A stretch of DNA of 15,849 nucleotides, from contig CALVLO010000012.1 in the NCBI GenBank assembly GCA_944338265.1, positions 1-15,849 on the forward strand, given 5' to 3'. Position 1 is the first letter of the stretch, and the number at the start of each line of letters is the position of its first letter. The notes beneath the pieces are model-generated. The model had not been told where the DNA came from. It saw only the letters and a list, made by a program, of their open reading frames with translations, and made no database searches. A program made the position numbers and the translations under genes. This document shows positions 7,299-13,368 of this stretch, one piece after another. The stretch comes from an uncultured Clostridia bacterium. GTDB lineage: Bacteria > Bacillota > Clostridia > Christensenellales > Borkfalkiaceae.

Positions 7299-7355
7299 GT
7301 TAAAGAGGGCAAGGTGAGGTTCAAGGAGATAAGGGAGACGTGCAGGAGGGCACAT

Positions 7356-8156
7356 ATGAGCAAAAAAGTCAGTTGTTTGGGTCCGGAAGGGAGTTATTCC
7401 CATCTCGCTGCCGAAAAGCTGTGTGCGGGCAGCGAGGTGCTGCTGTGTGCAAATTTCCCGGAAGTGTTCCGTGCGCTCACGTCGGGCGCGGCGGAGGATG
7501 CGGTCATCCCCATCGAAAACTCCATCCAAGGGGGCGTTTTGCAAAATCTCGACCTCTTGGAGCGGGAAGACGTATACGCCGTGGAACAGACGGTGCTCAA
7601 GATCGATCACCGCCTCGCCTTAAAGGAAGGCGTCCCGCTCTCCGCCGTCAGGCGGGTGTATTCGCACGAGCAGGCGATCGGGCAGTGCTCGGAATATCTG
7701 CAGCAGCACCTCCCGCAGGCGGAGTGCATCTTTACAGACTCCACCGCCAAGAGCCTCTCTCTCGTCGACGAGGCGAGCGCGGGCATCGTCGGCGCGCATG
7801 CCAAGCGGGCGGGCATCGTGCTCTCTGCGGAAAATATCGCCAATGAAAAGGAAAATTACACGCAGTTCTTCCGCTTAAAGCGGCGGGCGGAGGGGCTGCC
7901 CGCGCACAGCGGCACGGTGTTTTTCTGCGCCGTGTGCGAGCATCGCCCGGGGAGCCTTCTCACCCTTTTGAAGGTGTTTTCGGACGAGGGCATCAACCTC
8001 ACGCGCATCGAGTCCCGTCCCATCCGCGGCATCTTGGGCGAGTACCGCTTCTTTATTGAGATCGACGGCGATCTCGGCGAAAAGCGCATCCGCGGCGCGC
8101 TCGAACGGGCGCGCGGGCTGTGCCGTACCTTCCGCATCTTGGGCGCATACCGCTAA
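7356..8156 (+). CDS. pheA: Prephenate dehydratase with C-terminal ACT domain
   Basis: This enzyme decarboxylates and dehydrates prephenate to phenylpyruvate, the committed step to phenylalanine. The 266-residue monofunctional form lacks a chorismate mutase domain. Catalytic-domain motifs are GPEGSYSH (9-16), PIENSIQGGV (52-61), TDSTAKSL (127-134) and ENYTQFF (166-172). The last corresponds to the family D/ENxTRF, with the catalytic threonine T169 kept but Gln in place of the usual Arg. The ACT regulatory domain starts near 190, with HRPGSLLTLLKVF (196-208) and the phenylalanine-binding ESRP (219-222), so feedback by Phe is expected. The start is ATG 7356 with AGGAGGG just upstream; an earlier in-frame ATG at 7269 lies inside the repeat and is rejected. 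Its stop overlaps the convergent ylbJ stop by four bases. Confidence 0.95.
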   Translation: MSKKVSCLGPEGSYSHLAAEKLCAGSEVLLCANFPEVFRALTSGAAEDAVIPIENSIQGGVLQNLDLLEREDVYAVEQTVLKIDHRLALKEGVPLSAVRRVYSHEQAIGQCSEYLQQHLPQAECIFTDSTAKSLSLVDEASAGIVGAHAKRAGIVLSAENIANEKENYTQFFRLKRRAEGLPAHSGTVFFCAVCEHRPGSLLTLLKVFSDEGINLTRIESRPIRGILGEYRFFIEIDGDLGEKRIRGALERARGLCRTFRILGAYR

Positions 8157-9079
8157 AAGAGCGGGAGGGCGAGCAGAAAGGCTGCCGCGGCGGAGACGGC
8201 TGCCTGCGCCGCCTTAACGAGGAGAAAGGGGGCAAGGCGGATGCCCGTTTCCTTCAAAAAGCTCCATTGCTGCACCAACACGCACATGCCGCCGAAGGTG
8301 ACGAGGAAGGCAGTGAGCGCCAAATCGATCGGCGAAGGGGCGGCGAGAAGCTGCGCGCAGCCAGAAGTCATCTCAATGAGCCCCTGTACCGTCGCCGCGG
8401 CGCGCGGCGGGAGGGCGAGGGGGCGGAGAAGATCTGCGATCATACAGCCGAAGGCATAAAAGAGGGCGATCGCCCCGCCGACGGCGAGTACGGAGAGCAC
8501 CGCCTGCATCAGGCTTTCGGTGAGCGCGTTCTCCTCTGCCTGCGGCGGGGGAAGGGGCGCGGGCTGCGGACGGGGCGCCCTTCTTCCCAACAAAAAGCTC
8601 ACGCTCCAAACCCCTGCAAGGTGCGCGATAAAGAGCACGATGCCCGCCCCGCTTCCCGCAATGGCGGCGAGCGTTCCGAGGAGGAATGCGGGCCCGCTCG
8701 TCGTTGCAAGGCATGCGGCGCGCAGGCGCTCCTCCTTGGCGATACAGCCGCGCGCGGAGAGCCCGAGCACGGCACGCGCACCCGCGGGATACCCCGAAAA
8801 CACCGAGAGGACCGCCGCGCATCCGCCCGCACCCGAGACTCGGAAAGCGCGCGAAAAGGCGGGGGAGAGCGCCCGCGATATGCGGTCAAACTGCGGCAGG
8901 CGCGAAAGGAGCAGCGTCAAAAAGAGGAAGGGGAGCATGACGGGCAGCACGCACACCGCCCAAAGCGAGATGCCCTCCTGCACGCGCGCGGCATAGCGCG
9001 CGGGGAAGAGGAGCAGGGCGAGCTGCACGGCAAGGGCGGCGGCGAACAGCGGCGCGCCGCGGCAAAGGCGAAGTTTCAC
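8153..9079 (-). CDS. ylbJ: YlbJ-type sporulation integral membrane protein (nucleoside-recognition-like)
   Basis: This 308-residue polytopic membrane protein has about eight hydrophobic segments. The most diagnostic part is VFSGYPAGARAVLGLSARG (about 93-111) followed by KEERLRAACLATTSGPAFLLGTLA. These match the conserved SGYP.GA and SGP.F..G stretches of YlbJ, a membrane protein needed for normal spore formation in Bacillus. A proline-rich cytoplasmic-type linker lies at 169-179. The first usable start is GTG at 9079, because an in-frame stop lies two codons upstream; no good ribosome site is seen, so initiation may be weak. It is transcribed towards pheA, with stops overlapping by four bases, and away from the patatin gene. 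The family is also found in non-sporulating Clostridia, so a sporulating host is suggested but not proved. Confidence 0.85.
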   Translation of the reverse strand: MKLRLCRGAPLFAAALAVQLALLLFPARYAARVQEGISLWAVCVLPVMLPFLFLTLLLSRLPQFDRISRALSPAFSRAFRVSGAGGCAAVLSVFSGYPAGARAVLGLSARGCIAKEERLRAACLATTSGPAFLLGTLAAIAGSGAGIVLFIAHLAGVWSVSFLLGRRAPRPQPAPLPPPQAEENALTESLMQAVLSVLAVGGAIALFYAFGCMIADLLRPLALPPRAAATVQGLIEMTSGCAQLLAAPSPIDLALTAFLVTFGGMCVLVQQWSFLKETGIRLAPFLLVKAAQAAVSAAAAFLLALPLF

Positions 9080-9110
9080 ATTTCATTCATACGAAAGGGG
9101 CAAAGCGTTT

Positions 9111-9917
9111 ATGAAAAAGTTAGGGATCGCACTCGGTTCGGGCGGCGCGCGGGGCGTTGCGCACGTCGGTTTTTTGAAGGCGCTCGAAGAGGAAGGCATC
9201 CGCGCGGATTGCGTTTCGGGCTGTTCGATGGGCGCCGTCGTGGGCGCCTGCTACTGCGCGGGCGTTCCGCTCGATACGGTGAAAAAGCGCGTTCTCGCGC
9301 TCAAACTCTCGCATGTGACGGCGCTCAACGTCAATCCCATCCGCACGAGCGGGCTCTTCCGCTTTACCAAGGCGCGCAAGATCTTGGAGTCGTACATCCC
9401 GCCCGAGACGACGTTTGCCGACCTGAAGATCCCCTTCACCTGCGTGGCGACCGATCTTCTTTCGGGCACGACGGTGGAGCTCAACAAGGGCAAGCTGATC
9501 GATGCCGTGCTCGCTTCGAGCTGCATCCCGGGCGCGTTTTCGCCGCAGCAGATGGACGGAAAGCTGCTCGTGGACGGCGGCGTTTTGGAGCGCGTGCCCA
9601 CGCGCGAGGTGCGCAAGCTCGGGGCGCAGGTCGTCGTCGCCGTAGATGTGCTGGGCGACCTTACGACGTCGCGCGCGGAGCCGCCGCGCAACCTCATCGA
9701 AACGCTTTTGCGCTATGTCGATATTGTGGATACGCGCATGACGCAGCGCAAACAGCGGCAGCGCAGCAGGCACATCGATCTTTGGCTCGAACCCGCGCTC
9801 GGCGATATGAGCCAATACAGGGTGAAGAATTTGGCATTCGCCTACGAAAAGGGCTATGAGCTCGGCAAGGCGAATGCGGAGAAGATCCGCAGCCTGATCG
9901 CGGACGGAGAAGACTGA
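9111..9917 (+). CDS. Patatin-like phospholipase/esterase (YlbK/RssA family)
   Basis: This 268-residue serine hydrolase carries the Ser-Asp dyad of the patatin family: oxyanion loop GSGGARG (9-15), nucleophile elbow GCSMG with S39, and catalytic D155 in LLVDGGVLERVP. The middle segment NVNPIRTSGLFRFTKARKIL and IPFTCVATDL match the YlbK/RssA subgroup, whose physiological substrate is not established. No signal peptide or membrane segment is visible, so it is probably cytoplasmic or peripheral. GAAAGGGG precedes the ATG. It is divergent from ylbJ with a 31-base gap and sits five bases upstream of rarA in the same direction. In Bacillus ylbJ and ylbK are adjacent; here the pair is kept but ylbJ points the other way. 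Confidence 0.9.
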   Translation: MKKLGIALGSGGARGVAHVGFLKALEEEGIRADCVSGCSMGAVVGACYCAGVPLDTVKKRVLALKLSHVTALNVNPIRTSGLFRFTKARKILESYIPPETTFADLKIPFTCVATDLLSGTTVELNKGKLIDAVLASSCIPGAFSPQQMDGKLLVDGGVLERVPTREVRKLGAQVVVAVDVLGDLTTSRAEPPRNLIETLLRYVDIVDTRMTQRKQRQRSRHIDLWLEPALGDMSQYRVKNLAFAYEKGYELGKANAEKIRSLIADGED

Positions 9918-9922
9918 GACGC

Positions 9923-11230
9923 ATGGATCTGTTTGATTTTAACGGCAACGAAGAAAAAGCCAAGCCGCTCGCCGAACGCATGCGGGCATCCTCGCTGGAT
10001 GCGTTTGTGGGGCAAAAGCACATTGTGGCGGAGGGGAGCCTCCTGCGGCGCGCCATCGCGCTCGATAGGCTCGGGAGCTGCATCTTTTGGGGACCTCCCG
10101 GCTGCGGCAAAACGACGCTCGCCAACATCATCGCCGCCACGACGCGCGGCGCGTTCGTAAGGCTGAACGCCGTGAACGCGGGGGTGGCGGACGTCAAAAA
10201 GGCGGTGGAGGAGGCGCGCGAAGAGCTCAAACTCCGCAACCGCCGCACCTATCTGCTGCTCGATGAGTGCCACCGCTTTAACAAGACGCAGTCGGATGCC
10301 CTCCTGCCCGCCATCGAGCAGGGCACGATCATCTTCATCGGGTCAACGACGGAAAACCCCTATGCCTCCATGACGCCCGCCATCGTCTCCCGCTGCCGCG
10401 TGTTCGAGTTCAAGCGGCTCACCCAAGAGGAGATCGAGGGGGCGCTCCAAAGGGCGCTTGCCGATGCGCGCAAGGGGCTCGGCATGTACGCCGCAAAGGT
10501 GGAGGATGCGGCGCTCAAACACATTGCCGCGATGGCGGGCGGAGATCTGCGCACCGCCTACAACGCCTTGGAGCTCGCCGTGCTCACCACGCCGCCGCAG
10601 GCGGACGGCAGCATCTGCGTAACGCTTTCGGATGCCGAGCAGTCCATCCAAAAAAAGGCGCTCTCCTATAACGAAGATCTCTATTACGATATTTTGTCGG
10701 CATTTTGCAAGTCGCTCCGCGGGAGCGATGCCGATGCGGCGCTCTACTATGCCTTCCGCCTCATCGAGGGCGGGTGCGACCCCATGCTCGTTCTGCGCCG
10801 CCTCATCGTGCATGCGGCGGAGGATGTGGGGATGGCAGATCCCAACGCGCTCGTCGTGGCAACGTCTGCGCTCACCGCGTTTGAAAAGCTGGGCGCGCCC
10901 GAGGGGCTCATCCCGCTCTCCGAGGCGATCATCTATGTGTGCGAGGCGGAAAAGAGCAACGCCGTGATCTGCGCGATGGACGCCGCGCGGGAGGATGCCG
11001 TGCGCACGCGGGACGATGCCATCCCCGCGCATCTGCGCGATGTCTCCTACGGCTCGCGCGAGATGAAGGCGGCGCGCGCAAAGTACCTCTACCCGCATGA
11101 CTTTGGCGGTTGGGTGGAGCAGCAGTATCTGCCCGATGCGCTCAAAGGCAGGGTGTACTACACGCCCACGGAGAACGGGTTTGAAGAGGTAGTTCGCAAA
11201 ACGCGCACCCGCAAGGGGATCACAAAGTAA
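9923..11230 (+). CDS. rarA: Replication-associated recombination protein A (AAA+ ATPase)
   Basis: RarA/MgsA is a clamp-loader-like AAA+ ATPase that acts at stalled replication forks and single-stranded DNA gaps. The 435-residue length is typical. Motifs are Walker A GPPGCGKTT (57-65), Walker B LLLDECHRFNK (111-121; the family usually has DEIHRFNK, so Cys replaces Ile), sensor 1 GSTTENPY (140-147) and the arginine-finger region IVSRCRV (154-160). The C-terminal tetramerisation part contains CDPMLVLRRLIVHAAEDVGMADPNAL and YLYPHDFGGWVEQQYLP, both characteristic of RarA. The start ATG lies five bases after the patatin stop, with only a distant GGAG (9906-9909), so coupling is likely. A strong terminator follows. 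Confidence 0.95.
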   Translation: MDLFDFNGNEEKAKPLAERMRASSLDAFVGQKHIVAEGSLLRRAIALDRLGSCIFWGPPGCGKTTLANIIAATTRGAFVRLNAVNAGVADVKKAVEEAREELKLRNRRTYLLLDECHRFNKTQSDALLPAIEQGTIIFIGSTTENPYASMTPAIVSRCRVFEFKRLTQEEIEGALQRALADARKGLGMYAAKVEDAALKHIAAMAGGDLRTAYNALELAVLTTPPQADGSICVTLSDAEQSIQKKALSYNEDLYYDILSAFCKSLRGSDADAALYYAFRLIEGGCDPMLVLRRLIVHAAEDVGMADPNALVVATSALTAFEKLGAPEGLIPLSEAIIYVCEAEKSNAVICAMDAAREDAVRTRDDAIPAHLRDVSYGSREMKAARAKYLYPHDFGGWVEQQYLPDALKGRVYYTPTENGFEEVVRKTRTRKGITK

Positions 11231-11236
11231 CAGCAT

Positions 11237-11277
11237 GGCGCCCGCCGCGGAAATTTCCGCGGCGGGCGCCGTTTTAC
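11237..11277 (+). terminator. Intrinsic terminator after rarA (34-base perfect palindrome)
   Basis: Bases 11237-11270 form a perfect palindrome with 17-base arms: GGCGCCCGCCGCGGAAA and its exact complement, giving a very GC-rich stem with an AT-rich tip. It is followed by GTTTTA on the + strand. A further inverted pair, AACAGCAT (11229-11236) and ATGCTGTT (11283-11290), flanks it with a 12-base offset on the right. It ends the rarA transcript. The same hairpin is also suitably placed to stop transcripts from the convergent zinc-ribbon gene, although that side lacks a T-run. Confidence 0.85.
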
Positions 11278-11300
11278 AGAAGATGCTGTTTGCAGAAAAA

Positions 11301-11702
11301 TCAGTAGTACGGATTGTAGCCAGGGGATTGGTTGTACTGATATACGTTCAAAAGCGCGGTAAGCGTGCTTAGGTTGACGATCGTGATAATGGTGAGGACC
11401 AGACTGAGGATCAGCATGATGATGCTGATGACGATCCCCGCCTTGGCGAGCCCTTGTCCGTTTTCACGGTATTGCTGTGCTTGGAGCAAGCCGAGAATGC
11501 AATAGATAAGCCCGACGATGGGCGCCAAAAACGCGCAAACAAAGCCGGTGAGGATCATCGCATTGGGCGTCGGGGAAATCGCGGCGCGAGGCTGTGCGGG
11601 CGTGCTTTGCGCCTGCGCTTTCAGGGGTGCGACCTGCCTGCAGCAGCTGGGGCAGATCACGGAATCATCGGGGATCTCTTTTCCGCAGAACTTACAAAAC
11701 AT
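11301..11702 (-). CDS. Small zinc-ribbon membrane protein (DUF4190-like)
   Basis: This 133-residue protein begins with a zinc ribbon, MFCKFCGKEI...CPSCC (C3, C6, C17, C20). A flexible Ala/Pro/Gln linker follows (about 24-47), then two hydrophobic segments near 48-72 and 88-112 that resemble the DUF4190 pair seen in many Firmicutes membrane proteins. The tail is Tyr/Asn rich (YQYNQSPGYNPYY). Its function is unknown; such proteins are predicted membrane-anchored zinc-binding modules. GGAGG sits about 10 bases before the ATG. The gene is divergent from the XRE regulator and its promoter carries a palindrome, so it is probably the regulator's target. Base composition is visibly less GC-rich than the neighbours. 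Confidence 0.82.
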   Translation of the reverse strand: MFCKFCGKEIPDDSVICPSCCRQVAPLKAQAQSTPAQPRAAISPTPNAMILTGFVCAFLAPIVGLIYCILGLLQAQQYRENGQGLAKAGIVISIIMLILSLVLTIITIVNLSTLTALLNVYQYNQSPGYNPYY

Positions 11703-11726
11703 AAAGTTTTTCCTCCTTTTATCATA

Positions 11727-11755
11727 ATTACATTCCCATTATAATGGGAAGTCAA
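11727..11755 (-). promoter_or_regulatory. Sigma-A type promoter of the zinc-ribbon gene
   Basis: Read on the - strand, TTGACT (11755-11750) and TGTAAT (11732-11727) are separated by exactly 17 bases, and a start point near 11720 would leave a short leader before the ATG at 11702. The spacer consists almost entirely of the 18-base palindrome, so a protein bound there would block RNA polymerase. Confidence 0.65.
11733..11750. promoter_or_regulatory. Probable operator 1: perfect 18-base palindrome
   Basis: TTCCCATTATAATGGGAA is its own exact complement. The size and symmetry fit a dimeric XRE-family helix-turn-helix repressor, and such a regulator is encoded 39 bases downstream. The centre contains TATAAT on both strands; on the + strand (11740-11745) it is a candidate -10 element for the regulator's own promoter, although the matching -35 (around 11717-11722, TTTTAT) is weak. 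Operator function is inferred. Confidence 0.65.
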
Positions 11756-11761
11756 GCAATT

Positions 11762-11779
11762 TTTCCACAATAATGGGAA
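11762..11779. promoter_or_regulatory. Probable operator 2: imperfect copy of the palindrome
   Basis: TTTCCACAATAATGGGAA matches operator 1 at 15 of 18 positions. Its right half TAATGGGAA is identical and its left half is degenerate. The centres of the two sites are 29 bases apart. The copy lies in the expected leader of the XRE gene, and its GGGA is the only candidate ribosome site for that gene (ATG at 11789). Confidence 0.55.
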
Positions 11780-11788
11780 AATTGTCGT

Positions 11789-11995
11789 ATGAACACTGTT
11801 TTTTGTGAACGTTTGAAGGAATTGCGGTTGGAGCGGGGATTGGGACAGGTCGGGCTCGCCAAGGAGCTGGATGTCGGCAAATCGGTCGTGAGTTTATGGG
11901 AGCTCGGCAAGTGCGAGCCGACGCTCTCCAAACTCATTGCGATGGCGCGCTTTTTCGGCGTGAGCATCGATTATCTTGCAGGCTTGGAGGGCTGA
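11789..11995 (+). CDS. XRE/Cro-CI family transcriptional regulator (single HTH domain)
   Basis: This 68-residue protein consists almost only of a Cro/CI-type helix-turn-helix. The family pattern is clear: RLKELRLERGLGQVGLAKELDVGKSVVSLWELGKCEPTLSKLIAMARFFGVSIDYLAGLEG, with the recognition helix about residues 30-40 (GKSVVSLWELG). The ending GVSIDYLAG is typical of chromosomal or phage-derived XRE proteins that act as dimers. There is no additional sensor domain. The first ATG is used; its ribosome site is weak and overlaps operator 2. Two palindromic sites lie directly upstream between it and the divergent zinc-ribbon gene. This suggests autoregulation and control of that neighbour, which is inferred from layout only. 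Confidence 0.88.
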   Translation: MNTVFCERLKELRLERGLGQVGLAKELDVGKSVVSLWELGKCEPTLSKLIAMARFFGVSIDYLAGLEG

Positions 11996-12081
11996 GCGCG
12001 CCGCGCTGATGCGCATGACGCATAACTCACCCTCAAAGAGGAAGGCAGGGGAGATGTGCGCGCTTTCGGGGCGCGGAAAAT

Positions 12082-12109
12082 AAAAAAGAGCGCACCCGCG
12101 CTCTTTTTT
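12082..12109. terminator. Bidirectional intrinsic terminator
   Basis: AAAAAAGAGCG (12082-12092) and its exact complement CGCTCTTTTTT (12099-12109) form an 11-base stem with a six-base loop. A T-run follows the stem on either strand, so it can end both the XRE transcript (+) and the DUF697 transcript (-), which converge here. The 86 bases between the XRE stop and this site show no gene. Confidence 0.85.
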
Positions 12110-12132
12110 GCGTTGTGGCTGCGCCTTGCGGC

Positions 12133-13203
12133 TCATGCGCCCATGGGGGCGCGGGTGGGGCGGCGCTTGAGTTCGCTCTTGATCTCCGCACACGTCTCCT
12201 CGAGCTCCTCCTGCGTCTCGACGACTTCCACGCCGTCCAAAATATTTTGCAGGCGGTATTCCTTGTTGAGGTAGCGCAGCGTCTGGAAGCCGATGACCGC
12301 CGTCAGCGTGCCGTTCGTCAGCCCTTGGATGGAACTGTCGACGAGGGCGGAGATGGCGCTCCCCAAAAAGGGGATGCCCTTTGCGGCATCGCCCACCGTC
12401 TTGGCGACGGCGTTGCCGATTTGCAGCGAGCCCAACCCGAAAGAGACGAGGGAATTGCGCACGACCGCGCCGAAGATCTTAACGAGCTTGGTATCCGAGG
12501 GGCGGAAGCCGTACAAAAAGACGATATCTTTGATCATCTGCAAATTGACGACGGCAACGAGGAGGGCGTCCGTGCGCGAGCTCTGCGAGACGGCGGAAAA
12601 CGCCGCGCTCTTTAAGGAACATTTGAAGATGATGTCCTTCGCCGACTTTTTCACCTTGCCCTTGTAGAGGGCGGTGAGCGCCGTCTTAATGCCCTCGTCG
12701 TCGTTCGTGCGCAGCGCCTTGTCGAGGTCGCCCACGAGCTTATCGTCGTACCAGCCGATGCCCGCCACGCTGTTGTTGAAGTCCACCATCTTCTCTGCAA
12801 TGTTGCGCCGCACCTGGCGGTTGTGCCGCTTGGCTTTGCCCGCGTGCGCCGCGTTGACGTTGGTGATAAAGTAATCGGAGCGCAGGATCTTCACGAGGGG
12901 AACGAGGTAGACGGCGATGAAGATCACGATGCTCACAGCCGCCGCCGCATAGCCCGCATAGGGGTGCACGTTCCAAAGCTCCATCGTAAAGGAGAAGAGG
13001 CACCAACCGATGAAGATGCCGATCACGCTCGCCAAGAGCCCGAGCAAAAAACGCGCCCCGCGCACGTTTTGGCGGCGGACGTACTTCTCTTCGTACTCAT
13101 AGATGGTCATCTTGGGCTGCGTATCCTGCGTTTGCTGCTCCTGCTGCGCCGCCTGTTCCTGCTCGGCGGGAACGAGTTGCAGCGCCTTATCCTGTTTTGC
13201 CAT
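12133..13203 (-). CDS. YcjF-like DUF697 membrane protein
   Basis: This 356-residue protein has a Gln/Glu-rich N-terminal tail (about 13-30) and two membrane segments near 51-72 and 82-106. A basic stretch (KAKRHNRQVRRN) and a C-terminal domain follow. The latter contains DALLVAVVNLQMIKDIVFLYGFRPS (202-226) and SSIQGLTNGTLTAVIGFQTLRYL (290-312). These resemble the LYG.RP and QG..NG.LTA..G diagnostic stretches of the DUF697/YcjF family, and the overall length is close to YcjF. The family often associates with GTPases (YcjX or GTPase-fused forms); no GTPase gene is seen beside it here. The cellular role is unknown. AGAGGA precedes the ATG, and a near-perfect promoter lies upstream. It is monocistronic by layout, with terminators bounding both sides. 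Confidence 0.78.
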   Translation of the reverse strand: MAKQDKALQLVPAEQEQAAQQEQQTQDTQPKMTIYEYEEKYVRRQNVRGARFLLGLLASVIGIFIGWCLFSFTMELWNVHPYAGYAAAAVSIVIFIAVYLVPLVKILRSDYFITNVNAAHAGKAKRHNRQVRRNIAEKMVDFNNSVAGIGWYDDKLVGDLDKALRTNDDEGIKTALTALYKGKVKKSAKDIIFKCSLKSAAFSAVSQSSRTDALLVAVVNLQMIKDIVFLYGFRPSDTKLVKIFGAVVRNSLVSFGLGSLQIGNAVAKTVGDAAKGIPFLGSAISALVDSSIQGLTNGTLTAVIGFQTLRYLNKEYRLQNILDGVEVVETQEELEETCAEIKSELKRRPTRAPMGA

Positions 13204-13249
13204 ATGTTTCCTCTGAGTTGGTTTTTGCGGCAGCGGGTGCCTTTTTATG

Positions 13250-13279
13250 ATTATACCGCATGTTCTATCCGCTTGTCAA
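13250..13279 (-). promoter_or_regulatory. Consensus sigma-A promoter of the DUF697 gene
   Basis: On the - strand TTGACA (13279-13274) and TATAAT (13255-13250) are both exact consensus hexamers with an 18-base spacer. The predicted start point, near 13243, leaves a leader of about 40 bases with the ribosome site AGAGGA. This is the clearest promoter in the window and implies high constitutive expression. Confidence 0.85.
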
Positions 13280-13316
13280 GAGGGGATGGGTGGAAAAATT
13301 TCCTGCAAAGGTGCAG

Positions 13317-13349
13317 AAAAAAGCACGGCGCAGATCGCCTGCGCCGTGC
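13317..13349 (-). terminator. Intrinsic terminator of transketolase
   Basis: On the - strand GCACGGCGCA (13349-13340) and TGCGCCGTGC (13332-13323) form a perfect 10-base stem with a seven-base loop, followed by six T (13322-13317). It starts 19 bases after the transketolase stop. Confidence 0.92.
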
Positions 13350-13368
13350 CGCCGTCTGTTGTTATTGG

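Noticed and set aside
6953..7317. Open frames of 60-116 codons through the repeat array
   Set aside because: The 143-base period shifts the frame between copies, the frame begins inside the DAHP synthase gene, and the peptides are only translated repeat.
7299..7355. T-box, attenuator or other riboswitch controlling pheA
   Set aside because: No leader peptide with Phe codons, no T-box consensus and no terminator with T-run before the ATG; only a ribosome site is visible.
8120..9859. 579-codon open frame on the + strand across ylbJ and the patatin gene
   Set aside because: It runs antisense to ylbJ and then out of frame through the patatin gene; the product is an Arg/Gly/Glu-rich shadow with no domain.
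11301..11995. Toxin-antitoxin pair
   Set aside because: The XRE protein could resemble an antitoxin, but the genes are divergent and the partner is a zinc-ribbon membrane protein without toxin features. A regulator/target pair fits better.
12001..12075. Small gene or RNA between the XRE gene and the terminator
   Set aside because: Only a minor ATGCG/CGCAT inverted pair is visible; no convincing start with ribosome site, no conserved structure.
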